This document shows positions 23,801-34,000 of a stretch of 64,000 bases of DNA, in pieces. Below the pieces are notes generated by a model that saw only the letters and a program-made list of their open reading frames with translations, made no database searches and was not told the origin of the DNA. The stretch lies in IMG/VR virus record IMGVR_UViG_3300042292_000345, positions 1 through 64,000 of that record; one strand, written 5' to 3'. This DNA comes from a virus. The stretch's first letter is position 1; each line of letters opens with the position of its first letter. The position numbers and the translations under genes were made by a program.

Positions 23801-26736
23801 GCTTAATGCAGATTAGTAATGACTTAGTTAAAAAGTATAATGTATCTAATGTATGGGATCCTGCTCAAAATATAGATGCAGGTGTCCAATACCTTAAAGA
23901 GTTACTTGGGAAGTTTGGTGGTGATTCTAGAAAAGCTGCTTTAGGTTATTTTGAAGGAGAAGGAGGCGCTAGAAAAGCCTTAGCAAATCCTGCAGGTTAT
24001 ACTAAAGGTATGGATTACTTAAACAAGTATGATGCTAGATTATCTGGCAAGACTCCTATGAAGTTTCCTGATGCAACTATTACTATACCAACAGGTGCTA
24101 TAATAGATGTTAGTGGTACCAGTAATGTAACTGCCAATGGAGAGTCTGTAAATGCAGGCAGTGCTGCTACTAGAAATGTAAGTGCATTTGTAGAATCTAG
24201 AATAGCAACTGCAAATGCAAATAAGATTGTTGTCAATAGTTGGAGACAAGCAATAGAAGGTATTAAAGGCACTAATCTAGGTATGTCATTGTCTAGCGCA
24301 ATTCGTAAAGGTCTTTCTACTGTTGGTCAAGATACTATGAATGCATCTGTAGCTAACACTATATCTCCAAAAGATGTTCTTGTAGCTGATGAGTATAAGC
24401 AAACTATGACTGCTTTAAATGATCAGTTGAATACCGCTACTGATGAGATCACTAAAGCTAACCTGCAAGGTACTCTAAACAAAGTTAGTGCTGAGTTTGC
24501 ATTGTTTAAAACAAGATTAGAAGATCTTGCAACTGCTGCTATTAAAGCTGGTCAGGATTTTAGTAGTGCTGTTAAATCTACTCTAGGTGATGCTATCAAA
24601 GGATTGATGAAGGGAGAAACTTCAGATGTGTCTACTCTTTTTAGTACTGCTCTTAAGAAACTAAGAGATGGGGTTATAGATGCTACTATTGATTCAATGA
24701 CTAAAGGGATAATGAATAAATTACCATTTAGTTTTGATAAGATTATGGCAAATGCTGGTGAAGCTATCTATAAAGTTCCAGGTGCTATTTGGGATTCTAT
24801 GAGTGGTAAAGGCTTTGGAGGATTCACAGATATCTGGGGAACTCTAACAGGTGGTAGTGCTACTGGTGGTACTCCTGAACAAGTGCAACTTCAAGCTGCT
24901 AAGATTCAACTTCAAGCTGCTCAAATGCAACTTGCAGGTGGTGGGGGTGGAAGTGGTGCAGCAGCTAGTGCTGGTATTGGTAGTTGGCTTGCAAGTAATG
25001 CTGGCTGGCTAGCAGGTGGAGCAGGTGCCATAGGTCTTGGCTCATTGCTATACGGAGGTAAAGATACTAAAGGCTCATGGTCTGAAGGTATATCATCTCT
25101 TGGTAAATCATTCATGTCACCATTTGGTGGAGATACAACTAGTAGTGGAAATCCATTAAGTAGTATTAATCCTGTATCTGGAAAATCTGATTCTTGGAGT
25201 AGCGACTTCTTAGGTATTGGTAGTTTATTTGCTAAACAATCAGGTACTACAGATGCTGTAAAAGGAATCAAAGATAGCTTAATGCCTTCAGGAAAAGGAT
25301 GGTGGGACAGCACTCCAGCAGTTGGTGAAATCTCTAAATCAGCTAATACATCTTGGCTTGATGATATATTTACTAAAATGAAGACAGGTCTATCAGATAC
25401 TTTAGGCACTGATGGCTTCTTTGGCTCAATACTGAAAGGTATTGTAGCTGCTTGGGATTGGTTTACTGGTCTGTTTGGTAGTAATGAACCAACTAAAGCT
25501 GCCACTGGAGGTCGTATCAGTGGCCCAGGTACTGGTATATCTGATAGTATCCCTGCTATGTTATCTAATGGCGAATTTGTAGTCAATGCTAAAGCTGCTG
25601 GCAAGCATGGTAGACTATTAGAGTCTATCAACTCAGGCAATGTCTCTAAATTTGCTGAAGGCGGTTTTGTAGGTGGTAAAGGATTACCATTAGTTGGTGC
25701 TTTGATGGGCGTAGCAGGTCTATTCTTTGGTGGAAATAAAAGTACTCCTAAAGACCAAAGTCCTGAACAAGCATTACTTGCAGCTTCTGAAAATCTAAAT
25801 TCTGCTGCTGATAAGCTATCTCGTGGTGGATTTGGCGGAGGTAATAATAGTATCTTTGCAACTGGTAATGGTCTTGGAAAAGGTATTGGCGGCTTTGCAG
25901 ATTCTATGCTAGGTCTTGGCGGCTATGGTAGTGCTGCTGGGGGAGTTCTTGATGCACTATTCGGTGTTAAAAAGAAAGAGAATGATATTTGTTCTTGCTT
26001 TACTGGCAAAGGTAGTCCAGCTACAAGCTTATTCCAAGATATATTTGGTTTAGGTGGTGATAAGAAGCCTTTAAGTGGTCTTACAGATAGCTTTGGTGTA
26101 CTTCAAAGTGATGCTAATAATGGCTCATTTGGGGTAATGCAAAGTGATAAGAATGGCTTGATGGATAGTTTTACTGGTATGTTTAAAGACATGGATTTCG
26201 GAGGCATGTTTGATGTACTGAAAGAAGGCTTCATGGGTATATTTGGAGACTTAGGTACTTCAATTACAAGCTTACTAGGCGGAGGTGCTTCAGGCGGTGC
26301 TGGCGGAATTTTAGAAAGTCTTATGAGTTTCGGCAGTATGTTTGCATTTGCCAGTGGTGGTCATGTAAATGGACCAGGTACTAGTACTTCTGACAGTATT
26401 CCAGCAATGCTATCTAATGGTGAATTTATCATTAATGCAAAAGCTACAGCAGCTACCAGACCACTACTAGAAGCTATTAACTCAGGTAAGACTCCTAAGT
26501 TTGCATTAGGTGGTAGTGTCGGAGATGCATCAGGTAATCTAATGACACTTCCAAGTGCGAGATCAGGTGAGGTAATAAATACTTCACGAGTAAATAATAA
26601 TAGTAATCAGAGTGTAATCAATATGAATATTACAGGTGATATTTCACGTCAGACACGTTCTGAAGTATTCAAAATGATTCCTACAATTGCTAATGGTGTT
26701 AACGTTCATAATAAAGAACAAAACTATAGAGGTTAA
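14866..26736 (+). CDS. tape measure protein with lytic transglycosylase domain
   Basis: A giant 3956-residue protein. The ATG at 14866 with GGAGA was chosen over a TTG at 14854. Residues ~50-240 match the N-terminal tape-measure domain (DMDKVLVATRAIQSG, GGNLDGYRAAVMQLGQGLGS, RGEEFNSVIEQALPIAKAIG). Residues ~1000-1900 hold many hydrophobic, membrane-like segments. Residues ~1950-2900 are repetitive helices and coiled coils. Near 2946-3060 lies an SLT-type lytic transglycosylase domain (ARIVTHIESRGKN with Glu2964, GLMQIS, AALGYFEGEGGARK). The Gly-rich C-terminus has two copies of the GPGTG-x-SDSIPAMLSNGEF element common at tape-measure ends. It should set tail length, enter the cell envelope and open a hole in the wall for DNA. 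At ~1.5 angstrom per residue a fully helical protein would give a tail near 0.6 micrometre. Confidence 0.93.
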   Translation: MSGIAIAVEAKVDKAQRDLQLLNHTVSNISTEVKKATSSFSLMSKSIVGLGGIALILPTIKSIDATFTNIENKIKTITGATERFNTAFSGVSSIARDTRSTLADTTDSFFRISSAISETSLDMDKVLVATRAIQSGAILAGGNLDGYRAAVMQLGQGLGSGALRGEEFNSVIEQALPIAKAIGDSLGVSVGTLRRMANAGKLTSDLVFNALIMQAGALQKKVSSMDITIEQSMQSLKETLKYVFNSFDKAVNMSGFLSRGIVALSGKLSLLADSAFNMGTDISSVLNSLFASKDLKRIADIATTMLYPFYFAAKQFGKQFMLFLNARGIISFMNKIFVETTSAAMMSITKLGTKLYTLGVILRAIDQQGFLQGKLAVFDAFGYAVKSFFVMFHFYVQRVVNPINQDIYAIGNSIDQTFNVIPGKVIKLFANFTAHISHFIQGFIGLYDTSIGRLFKNLAEAYEDFVADFNNSVFGFSPLSKKLEKYKEILARVVLKSIPEVLIRAAGAIKAALIGFIKPFKSVEERISASSRVLPKVSLSFEEMATGVNKAGKILVTGAENVKDFFMMLVSTDFSKLSSSFSFDGLKKNISNFVKYISNTSLLSSVKSFVKDLLPSDILSKSASVFSNTLQKIIVKIRDVLGSLFSMDKIKGQLTTFLPVIQSGLSSLLSTLTDAASIVYSKVSSFIDSFKQLEMVSAVTDKVEKVFNFIKKKLEGTSLDVDFSAIKDKVKSLFKDSISSDITSSMASSSFKFSDFKHIAVKALDSIVDGFHNIVAVSKKLLFTKPKEALDYILEKLSIVKQKIGEFATSIGIPSIDLSVNLEPIKKAIGVAKEFIGSMVADLSDVFGTNFTNLNLDTSSFSSFKASILKAFDEVSSIFNKNLAVLFAKPMTFHVSAIALGEMFPENKVTEFLSKQLRAVAVRGWKDFIIAWSNTANAGDLSERVGEFASTTIVNAIKNYTYALPQLAGALMSIGSSIFRGFVEGLPIVGKVSEVVFNLAEMLGVAGPLGVIGAFLFGSSILTTLAEIGLLPATLTKVAGAMHTVKSFFMGSYGTRTATGAFTSVLGTMSHEMFNSARRSFSIGAALLGADMLGTFDTMFKDSPIAHSVARGLAVGFMLFGHDVPKLIAEHVLKPIATGLLMGGPAPFSNFLVNYLRGGDQGPLSARVAKTIFEKVDQIRDMFVSRMEGIVTGKGIFESLIYGRTGAITQPQQSSRIFVKYEAMMRSLQGHAGSFAATIRAQVPVLATLMSKWTAFDTALAASGGSGGRLLYALFGKGGLILRIAPTILLITGLLAAFSTFASEAEQIPDYIKGKEGFAAVPRMEVPQPEIVVNKPTIASQVKEWMSAAGDEFKATFPAFAKIMKDLSLLPYKIFNFTSLRSLFAEIGNLFTDIYDASIPYIVALGSIVGKVLLDQFSMIMKLVQSFGSLINAYFTGIVNLGQLVGDTLATYTDVLVAVIGVGLVVFDYFIQRSKNATLALSQFLKVFAKSRFLPIALAIGGVGVVFEKYFIEGVDVAIDRTTVFGQVLSALLTVATLVFKVFKILKPILLALPFIEPLLAKLGPLREGFRKLGETFKTSFTGFRWTDIFTSPLETIKKLGSTAVEGLKGLYTTITTATVSAASSAGARAGGAFSRAIAAALSTNGFLIVAALTGVLVAAAKDIDGRKFSDISGISSFINFFFDLAAGAAVIAIGSFLLLGKSTWDFRNKVLAATAALRAQQGAMFVNEATLAAHAAMMWKTYEAPLLAMPAMIASRMTSLFVFAGSIAAGAFAGAFVTNALMHQSEYTEIGIMIGTYLGFMIGRSLIKYLGTIMVEAFTAAMIGSIAALATAVGYVGMGLAGWFNWSDDFLTQLSSIYDKLKDIAGIVSEKPDTKTGLSKRALDFAKYKGIEIAYNIGNIKESILSENTKKSYKESISKLNESLLKGSENELTGVEVDLHEIQNNVKASSRQVSRATNESMISISKDYDKFATLLTRIGKINPADELFKLSKPEKVNYDDYLNGILMGSENNNVLKDGGIKGRIQKAMETSIEKMSTGGDFSPQLTAKINQLYSSLFDTLNTYYGAIYENNSDKSKTTASAAEGYIVNILSDIERLNVWKGAVDEAASAANKYTTSIANISTNLSKYKIDFKTEDLNVDTSLTDYLDNTYNYLLEIDNQLSKAYDKNNRIRLTQIKDSAIEEAKARVDAAKKVQKDYQYQLSTFTDVGIEIPDVAKFMSPEKAQGIVENFKQLKQLQEDIQKPAVEPVMPEINQLWSMRSKEETARAFEAYVSQLQDYNRIVSAKIMGEAGLDNFRNAISRQIFEGIKGDKAGYAKYIYGIVESIGSPVIDMVDQFGLDTIDGIANQIAELSIKAEMFKRSGDYSKEAPLRQQIEDLKMSIKTLDIQPLQSVIDLLDQGITGRDLLSISDNDLAKLAALGKAIAKYNKDLSEARRTNSPVDTKRIQGQIQDTKKQAKQIADVYRSALPSSFSNIYGRMGLEGKASSVTAGLFMKLANASKNIENLELDRALKSDTLSDWKDFTDQIEKANIELERTKLLGPFVGEALTSAFSDVGVSDFNEMVAYGAGQLTELLGLARKKQSINLDIKAGASESEIQNYINSVRQLAEIADEVAKKRINTITTGTDITQAFSDAGASTNKAALANYQYGASLLALSKKSALLKLDQAKPLTLQAAKENLKALADIDRQLAIYKKIVMNTKENFDSFKSIFDFSVDDTLYARLSNGILGLMGNVAARIDLLMKNASDKDGLSASTRSLYEALALVKRDAKTYSSLLTSVYEAQQSRFDSNKTKYDKISTAFPNLGMDKNLYGTLDRAVRSGFEKSANFSDLFSKISDLGALPVKLADELDRLGNLYASGKNVDIDMIAAAVTQYGEGNLKARLEAIMSSTKDPFTNLKTSTDDLKGAIELLSENVAANTATLRGEAPKAKTSMNMSSNVESLLAASTAKYGVPLDLARIVTHIESRGKNNLTSETGNKGLMQISNDLVKKYNVSNVWDPAQNIDAGVQYLKELLGKFGGDSRKAALGYFEGEGGARKALANPAGYTKGMDYLNKYDARLSGKTPMKFPDATITIPTGAIIDVSGTSNVTANGESVNAGSAATRNVSAFVESRIATANANKIVVNSWRQAIEGIKGTNLGMSLSSAIRKGLSTVGQDTMNASVANTISPKDVLVADEYKQTMTALNDQLNTATDEITKANLQGTLNKVSAEFALFKTRLEDLATAAIKAGQDFSSAVKSTLGDAIKGLMKGETSDVSTLFSTALKKLRDGVIDATIDSMTKGIMNKLPFSFDKIMANAGEAIYKVPGAIWDSMSGKGFGGFTDIWGTLTGGSATGGTPEQVQLQAAKIQLQAAQMQLAGGGGGSGAAASAGIGSWLASNAGWLAGGAGAIGLGSLLYGGKDTKGSWSEGISSLGKSFMSPFGGDTTSSGNPLSSINPVSGKSDSWSSDFLGIGSLFAKQSGTTDAVKGIKDSLMPSGKGWWDSTPAVGEISKSANTSWLDDIFTKMKTGLSDTLGTDGFFGSILKGIVAAWDWFTGLFGSNEPTKAATGGRISGPGTGISDSIPAMLSNGEFVVNAKAAGKHGRLLESINSGNVSKFAEGGFVGGKGLPLVGALMGVAGLFFGGNKSTPKDQSPEQALLAASENLNSAADKLSRGGFGGGNNSIFATGNGLGKGIGGFADSMLGLGGYGSAAGGVLDALFGVKKKENDICSCFTGKGSPATSLFQDIFGLGGDKKPLSGLTDSFGVLQSDANNGSFGVMQSDKNGLMDSFTGMFKDMDFGGMFDVLKEGFMGIFGDLGTSITSLLGGGASGGAGGILESLMSFGSMFAFASGGHVNGPGTSTSDSIPAMLSNGEFIINAKATAATRPLLEAINSGKTPKFALGGSVGDASGNLMTLPSARSGEVINTSRVNNNSNQSVINMNITGDISRQTRSEVFKMIPTIANGVNVHNKEQNYRG

Positions 26737-26739
26737 TCT

Positions 26740-27411
26740 ATGAAATTCGGTATCTGTGATGACAATTGGAATGTACTTGCTAGATTTGCTGTGCCTATGA
26801 CAGTGAATAGCAACCAACCAGTATTCTCTACAGATACCCTTTCACTACATAGAAGAACTACAGTAAGAGGTGCTCAACGTTGGGAGATCAGTTCCAACGT
26901 TGAAATCTTAAGAGAAACTGCTGCAGGACTCTTCGCTCATTTAGTAGAGAAAGGGCATCATACACCTATAAATGTATTAATACCACAAAATATAGGTGTT
27001 ATAGAGAATATGAGAGAAGCCTATGAGGATCCAATTCCAAGATATATTGGTATCTCTCAAAGACAAAATTCAGCTGATGGCAAAGCTACTATATCTTTAC
27101 AGAACCATACTGTAGCATTACTTGCAGGTACTTTTGTACAATTCATAACTTACAACGCAAACGGTGTAATAGATCCTGTACAAGATACTAAAGTATATAT
27201 GCTAACCAGACCAGTAACAGCAAATAATAATATTGCATATGTATATCCTCAGCTTAGAAAAACAGGCACGGTTGGTAGCCAGTCTAAGATGTATTATACA
27301 GGCGTTAAAATGCCTTGCTATTATGATATGGACACTATTCAGGGAATGGTATATCAAGATGGTCTATTAATGGATATGGGGACTGTGAAACTAGTAGAGG
27401 CTTTAGCATGA
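26740..27411 (+). CDS. distal tail / minor tail protein
   Basis: A 223-residue protein immediately after the tape measure and overlapping the next start by four bases (ATGA). It begins MKFGICDDNWNVLARFAVPM and contains TLSLHRRTTVRGAQRWEI, typical of small siphovirus tail-tip proteins located between tape measure and the J-like protein. It probably forms the ring at the tail end to which the hub attaches. Assigned by order and general likeness; no enzymatic motif is present. Confidence 0.65.
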   Translation: MKFGICDDNWNVLARFAVPMTVNSNQPVFSTDTLSLHRRTTVRGAQRWEISSNVEILRETAAGLFAHLVEKGHHTPINVLIPQNIGVIENMREAYEDPIPRYIGISQRQNSADGKATISLQNHTVALLAGTFVQFITYNANGVIDPVQDTKVYMLTRPVTANNNIAYVYPQLRKTGTVGSQSKMYYTGVKMPCYYDMDTIQGMVYQDGLLMDMGTVKLVEALA

Positions 27412-28043
27412 TAGTTCTATCAGAGCATAATAGAAATATATTAGCTGGTTCAAATGCGTTCTCCATATTGATGGTTTGTATTTTAAAAAATGATGATTCA
27501 TTATTATATGCATCAACTACACACTATCAGGATCTTTTAACAGTACCTGCAAACGTAGTATTTCCAGGGGTTAATGTTAAAAATGAATTTGGAGAAACCC
27601 TAACATTTATACCATATCTTGCAGATGGTACTTTAGTTAGTTTAGCGCCACCTACATTATCTACATCAGTAGATAGAGAGCAATACTCTATGATGATGAC
27701 GGATCAAGCATTACTGTCATTTGCAGCAAATACTTGGGGTATGATTGGGTTAAGATTTAGAGTAACCGCAGTATTTTCTGATGGCACTACTCCTAGCTTT
27801 ACTAAAGAAAATATGCTTACAGTATATGCAGGTCGTATCAGTGGTGTTACTCATAATCAATCAATGGGAACGGCAGGTGAATCACTAGTAAAGATAACTG
27901 CAGGATCTCCTATGTACGGTCTAGATCAAAAGAATGGTATATTCTTTTCAGACCCTAAAATAAAAGAAAGAAATAAAACAGATACGTGTGCTGAACATGT
28001 ATACGTCACTTCACGCAATTATGCACTTCATTGGGGAAAATAA
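27408..28043 (+). CDS. tail-tip assembly protein
   Basis: A 211-residue protein translationally coupled at both ends: it overlaps the upstream stop by four bases, and its own TAA overlaps the ATG of the J-like gene. Its C-terminal region, GLDQKNGIFFSDPKIKERNK followed by DTCAEHVYVTSRNYALHWGK, resembles the Cys-containing end of minor tail proteins that precede gpJ in lambda-like tips. Likely part of the baseplate hub. The exact family is uncertain. Confidence 0.6.
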   Translation: MIVLSEHNRNILAGSNAFSILMVCILKNDDSLLYASTTHYQDLLTVPANVVFPGVNVKNEFGETLTFIPYLADGTLVSLAPPTLSTSVDREQYSMMMTDQALLSFAANTWGMIGLRFRVTAVFSDGTTPSFTKENMLTVYAGRISGVTHNQSMGTAGESLVKITAGSPMYGLDQKNGIFFSDPKIKERNKTDTCAEHVYVTSRNYALHWGK

Positions 28044-31000
28044 TGACAGATCCCTTTTCAATTATTATGTTTGTTGTGGCTATTGGTTTAACAGTTTATC
28101 GTATGGTATCTGCACCTAAGCCTAAAGCCCCTCAAGGACCAGGTAGAACACAAGTCTCAGGTGTAGATGTTATAGCTGATGGTCAACCAGAGTATCTACC
28201 TGTGGTGTACGGTAGATCACGGGTAGCAGGGGTCAGAGCTTATACCACTATCTCACCATCATTTGTGTATATAGACATACCTGATAATTTTCAAAGATTT
28301 AATCCAACGGCTAACCCTTCACTTACAGCTATTCTTGATAAGAGTGGTGCAGCAACTAAAAATTCTGTATTAACAACACAGATTGCAATTGCCCATGGAC
28401 CTATTAATAGAGTAGTAGAAGTATTAATAGAGGATACTACTTCCGATAATCCTAGTTTTGCTTATAGAAGCAATAATACAACTCACAAAGATGCTGAAGT
28501 TGCTAATAGACTTCCTGAAGCATCTTGGCAGATTGATATATGCACTAATGGTGTAGCGCCTAATACTGCAACAAATGTCAAAGGGTTTACACATCCAAGA
28601 GGTTCTTCTACAGCATACTTTGCAGACATTGCCTATGCTACTTGTACTTTTAAAATTGATGAATTTGAATTACAATGGAACGGCATCCCTGATACAGCAT
28701 TTCTAGTAGAGGGAATGAAAGTTCAGAAATGGATGCTATCAGGTACTACGCCAGTAGTTGATGGACCAAAAGTATATTCTGCTAATCCTTCTTGGTGCCT
28801 CCTAGATTATCTAACTAATACTATCTATGGTAAAGGTATAGATGTTGGAACTGAAGTAAATATTGAAAGTTTTATAAAAGCAGCAATAGTATGTGATCAG
28901 AGATTTAAAGAGTCTAACGCAGCAAATGCTTTAGATAAAGGCTATAAGATTGGCGGTGCTATTAACAAAGCCATTCCTACAGAGCAGTATAGAGCTATTT
29001 TTGAATGTAATATTACATTAGATACTGGTAAGCCAATGCGAGATAATATCGAAACATTACTTACTACAATGAATGGCGCAGTACTTACATGGTCTAACGG
29101 GAGATATAACTTACTAGTAATTCACCCTACTAGTATGACTGCATTAAATGCTTTAAGATACCTAGATGGTGTAGCACCACTGGCAGGTCAAGAAGATATA
29201 ACATTACTGACAGATAATGACCTAGTACTAGACCAACAGATTGACGTAGCTTGGCCAGATGCTTCTACTAAACTAAACCAAGTTACTATACACTTTAAGA
29301 ACGAAGCTAGAAACTTTAAAGATGATGCTATTACTTGGCCAGTACTCTATCAAGACGCTGAAATACCTGTAGCAGCTACTTCAGAGGTAATCACAGATCC
29401 TGTAGGTCGTTTTGTATGGACTGCTAATGCTAATGGCCATGACTACAGTAAATATGCTTTTGTAGGGATGTTTGCTAAATTTGGCGTTGCTAATAAAGGC
29501 GATAATGCAGGTGCTACAGATACTTTTAGAATTCACTGTGTAGGTGTTATAGGGAGCTATTCTATTGAAGCCGTCTGTACTGCTAGAATATCTTCTGTAA
29601 GAATTATTAGAGAGTATCCAACTTCGGGCTTGATTGAACAAGAGTTATTAAATTTAAGTACATGCGCTACACCTAGGTTTTATAATGATGAGACCAAAGT
29701 AGATGATCCATTAGGTGACAAATTTTATTATAATACTCTCTTAGGATCTACAACAAGACCTATTGGTTATAATGATACAATTATAGGTTCTGGTCCTACA
29801 CGCCTTACATCAGGGGGACAAGAAGCTAAATTAAATATTTTAACTAATGAGGACATGTATTTAAGAATTGAAGTCACTTATTCTAGAACTGTTGGTATGT
29901 ATTTTAATCAAAAAGATAGTACTGATAAGAAAAAGAAAAGACAATTCGAAGATTACAGCCCTAACGCTGGGGTTTCTTATGGCCTTTGTTTTATTGATTA
30001 TTCAGCAGGGCACAATATTCTCTGGCAGACAGGTCAGCAATACTACACTGAATTTAAGATAGCTTCACCAAATGAAAAAGCTACTCTAGATGCTGCTAAG
30101 GCATTACATGATTCTTTAAAAGCTGAAGATGGAAATGTTATATTAGAGCGAGACTATACTATTCCAGGTATTAGCACTATCTATCACGCGTGGTTTAGAG
30201 CTGAAGAGTTAGTAAGAGCTAGTAGATTTAGCTTTAAGGTAACATTTAAGTATCTAGTAAAGAATCTCTATTTAGAACCAGGAGATGTATTTGCCATTCA
30301 ATCAGTGGCAATGGGATGGGATACTCCTATAACTTTACGAGTCACTTCTAGTAGTCTTAATGAAGAGAACGTATGTTCAGTACAGGCAGATTATATCAGT
30401 ACTGACTTGTATATTAAAGGAGTCAACTTACCTAATTTTTCATCTGATATAATACCACCCATTTATATTGGTACTTCTTATGACATGAGATCATTTGAAT
30501 TTATCTCGGAGGCAAATGAGACTGTTGGTAGTCCAGGCACTTTAATATATGCGGCCCAGTTTCCTAATCTAGTAAAAGGCTTTGAAATCTCTGCTTGTTA
30601 TAATTCAACTAAAGCAAGTAATGGTGCTTTAAGCTTTTCAGTAATTGTCCCTGAGACGTATGCCAGAGAGGTTGAATTACCAGCTACAACTGCCACTACT
30701 GCGATATATAGCATTAGAGCAATCTCGTATAATGACATCAAGGGTACTCCAGCGTATAGTATACTTACAGGTGCTCATACACTTTCTAGATTTGGTAATA
30801 TGCTTATTTTAAGCTGTGATCAAGACGCACTTATCTACTCTAATGATAAACCAGTAGTTTCAACAATAACTCTTAAAGCAATTCTAGATGTTGTAGATTT
30901 ACATGGAAAGGTATATACTTGGAAAGTAGGTGGAGTAGTTATACCTACACTAGTTGGCAATGAAGTTACCTATACACTACCTACAACCAAGCCTTTAAAA

Positions 31001-34000
31001 GCTTTAGAAATCTCTGTATCAGTAACAGATACAGATATCCCAGACTTGGCATTTTCTTTTACAGATACTATCAAACTTCCAATTCTAACAGGTGCAGATT
31101 CACCGCCTTTATTAGAATTTGCAGATAGCCTTCTAGTACTTGAAAGAGACAATATGCAATTGCCTAAAACAGTTGCATTGAACTATTACCTAAAAGGAGT
31201 GATAGCTCCACTGCCTGAATATACGATTGCAGCAGTAGGCTGTACTGCTGAGATAGTGGCGACTGGAATTAAAATTACTGAAGTAACTTCAGGCGCGGCT
31301 AGTACATATGTGATTGCAACAGCGGGAAGCCTTTCTACAACTGTTAAAGTTGTTTCGGTAACTAACACTACTTTTAATATTTCAGTAAACTTAATTAGTG
31401 AAGATAAATTAGTAGCTAAGTATAAATCTGACAATACATTAGACCCTCCTTCGTACACTATTGCATTTACTGCACAACTTAATGTACAAGATATTTCAGC
31501 GTATACTTTTGAATTCTATGTAAATGACACATTGAACCCTAACTCAGTTGACAATACTTTCATCTACTACCCTACTGAGCAATATGCAAATATGCCTGAG
31601 ACTATTAAGGTATTAGTAAAAAGAGTAGTAGGTACTACTGAAACTCTGGTAGCAGCTGATTATGTAACTATCTTAGGGCTGCTAGACACTAGTGGAGCTG
31701 AGCCTAAAATGCAGTTAGCAAACGCATTTAAAGTACTGTCAGTAAACTTAGATAGCACTACTAGTATGGCGGATTCTGGTACTTATGGTGATGTGTATAT
31801 TGGCACTACAGCGTTAACCTACTCAACAACAGATGTCAACGCAGTAAACGCACCGTTGGGTATTTATAATGTAACTGCTACACAGGTAGGTCTTTCAGGT
31901 GAACCTGAAATAGCTGTATCTATGAATAGTACAAGTGATGTTGGCTTTCATACAAATGACTACGCTGAAATGCTACCTACAACAAACCAAGCCACTATTA
32001 CTTTTAATGCTAAAGTCAAAGATTTGAAAGGAGCAATTTTAGAACTATTACCTTTAGAGCAGAAATTAATTAGACAGACTTCTTTTGCTGTAACTAAACA
32101 GGTACTAGATGCTGCTTCATTGCATGTGTTAAGTACGAGTGCGGATATTTCGGTTATTCCAGTACCTACTGATATTGCTATTACTTATGTAGCAGACGCA
32201 GATGATGATGGGACTACTTCAGGCACTATATCATGGACTTACCCAACAGCCTATACGAGTATAGACGGCTTTGTTGTGTGTTATACAAGTACTAAATTAA
32301 ATGCTCAACTTGATTTGAATCATCTAGATGTTGCGTCTTCAGCGGTATCTGTCAAAGTTAGTAAAGATATTAGAAGTTGTCAAATAAATGGGCTAGGTAC
32401 TACTAAGTATATTTGTGCATTTATTTTTGCTTATCGAAAAGCAGACATAGCATCTTACAATACATTTGATGATGATACCTCGCATCGATATAAGACTTCT
32501 GACAATGATTTATGGATAGTCTCTCTTGTAGCTAGAAGTCATCTAACTGACGCTCTAAGCAGGTATACTAGTCGTCTAGTAGTTAATACCGATATCAAAG
32601 ATGAAAATGGTAATACATTAAGTGTAGCAGAGGTATATGCTAATCTTGAAGATTTCAATTCAAAAAATAATACATCTACTGCGCCACTCCCTGCTGTTAC
32701 ATTCAGAACTCCTGGTATTGTTTACGACAATTCTAAAGTAAACTCAGGTAATATTGACTTTGCAGTGCTATGCAAGATGCCTAAAACATCTGATCTTGTT
32801 ATGATAGACGGCATTGCAGTATTGTGCGAAGAGTACTTGACATCTAACTCGATTAACTTGTCTGGCGTAATACCAACTGAACAAGTTATTGCAACAAACT
32901 TAAGTACTGTATTTGTTCCAATAAGTTCCCCAAAGGTAGACTCAAATCCTCTCAACCCCACTCTAGGTGATTGGTGGTTTAATATACCATTTGATGAAAT
33001 GAAAGTAAATGTATTTAGAAATGTGTTTATATTTACTTACAGAGAAGTTGATATTACCACTTATAATTCTACAGCTTATACTAAGAGAAAATTTCAGAAA
33101 GGAAATAGAAATTTCTTTTGTTCTGATGCTTATCAATTAGTTCCTAAAGACGGTGACTATTCCATCTACAATGGCACATTAGCGACATCAGCTGAACTTA
33201 AACTGCCAGACGGTACAATAATCAAGACAGCAGACTTATATGCTAATTTGGTAAATACGTCACCTTTGAATGACGCATCTGTTGCTGCTATTTCAACTCC
33301 GATTATCAGTACTAGCAATGGCATAGTCTACTCTAACACATATACTAATTCAGGTAATATTGATTATATATTTAATTTTGGTACATTAAATATAATACCT
33401 AATGGTACTCCTGGGAACGATAAAGACTCTATAGATGGTTTTGCAATTTTAGAAGTCATAACAGCTGATAAAACAGATTTGATTATTGATATAACTCCTG
33501 AAAAAATAATGACAAATCCTAGTAATTTTGTAGTGTCAGCAAGTGTTGGGCAAGCTGCTACCGCTCAAAATCAAATGGGTCAAACAGTCTACGCTGCAGA
33601 AGTAAAAGAAGCCAAAGCTAAAGCTGCGAGAAGCTTATTTATAGTGGCTTATAGAGAGGTTAGTACTGCAACATTTGCAAAAGCAACTACTAACATTAAA
33701 GTAAGAGTAGGAAAGAGAATGTTTTTCTGTTCTGAAGTGGCTAGAAGCCATGCAAATGGTGAGTTAAGCTTATGTACCCTTCCATTGACAACAACAGCAG
33801 AGTTACAGACTATTGATGGTGTTGTATTGCAGACTACTAAGTTGTATGAAAATTATCTTGATTTTAATAGTGGAAATAATAATTCTTTTGCCACAATAGA
33901 TAATAACATAACTAATATACAGCTAAGCTATCTTAAAGACACTGATCCAACTACTGCATTAGTTACTAGTGTACATCCTTCAGGTAATGTAGATATCACT

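Noticed and set aside
24921-25640. Long open frames on the minus strand inside the tape measure and other large genes (for example 239 codons here)
   Set aside because: They are complementary to a well-supported gene, have no ribosome sites or operon context, and arise from the low stop density of the opposite strand.
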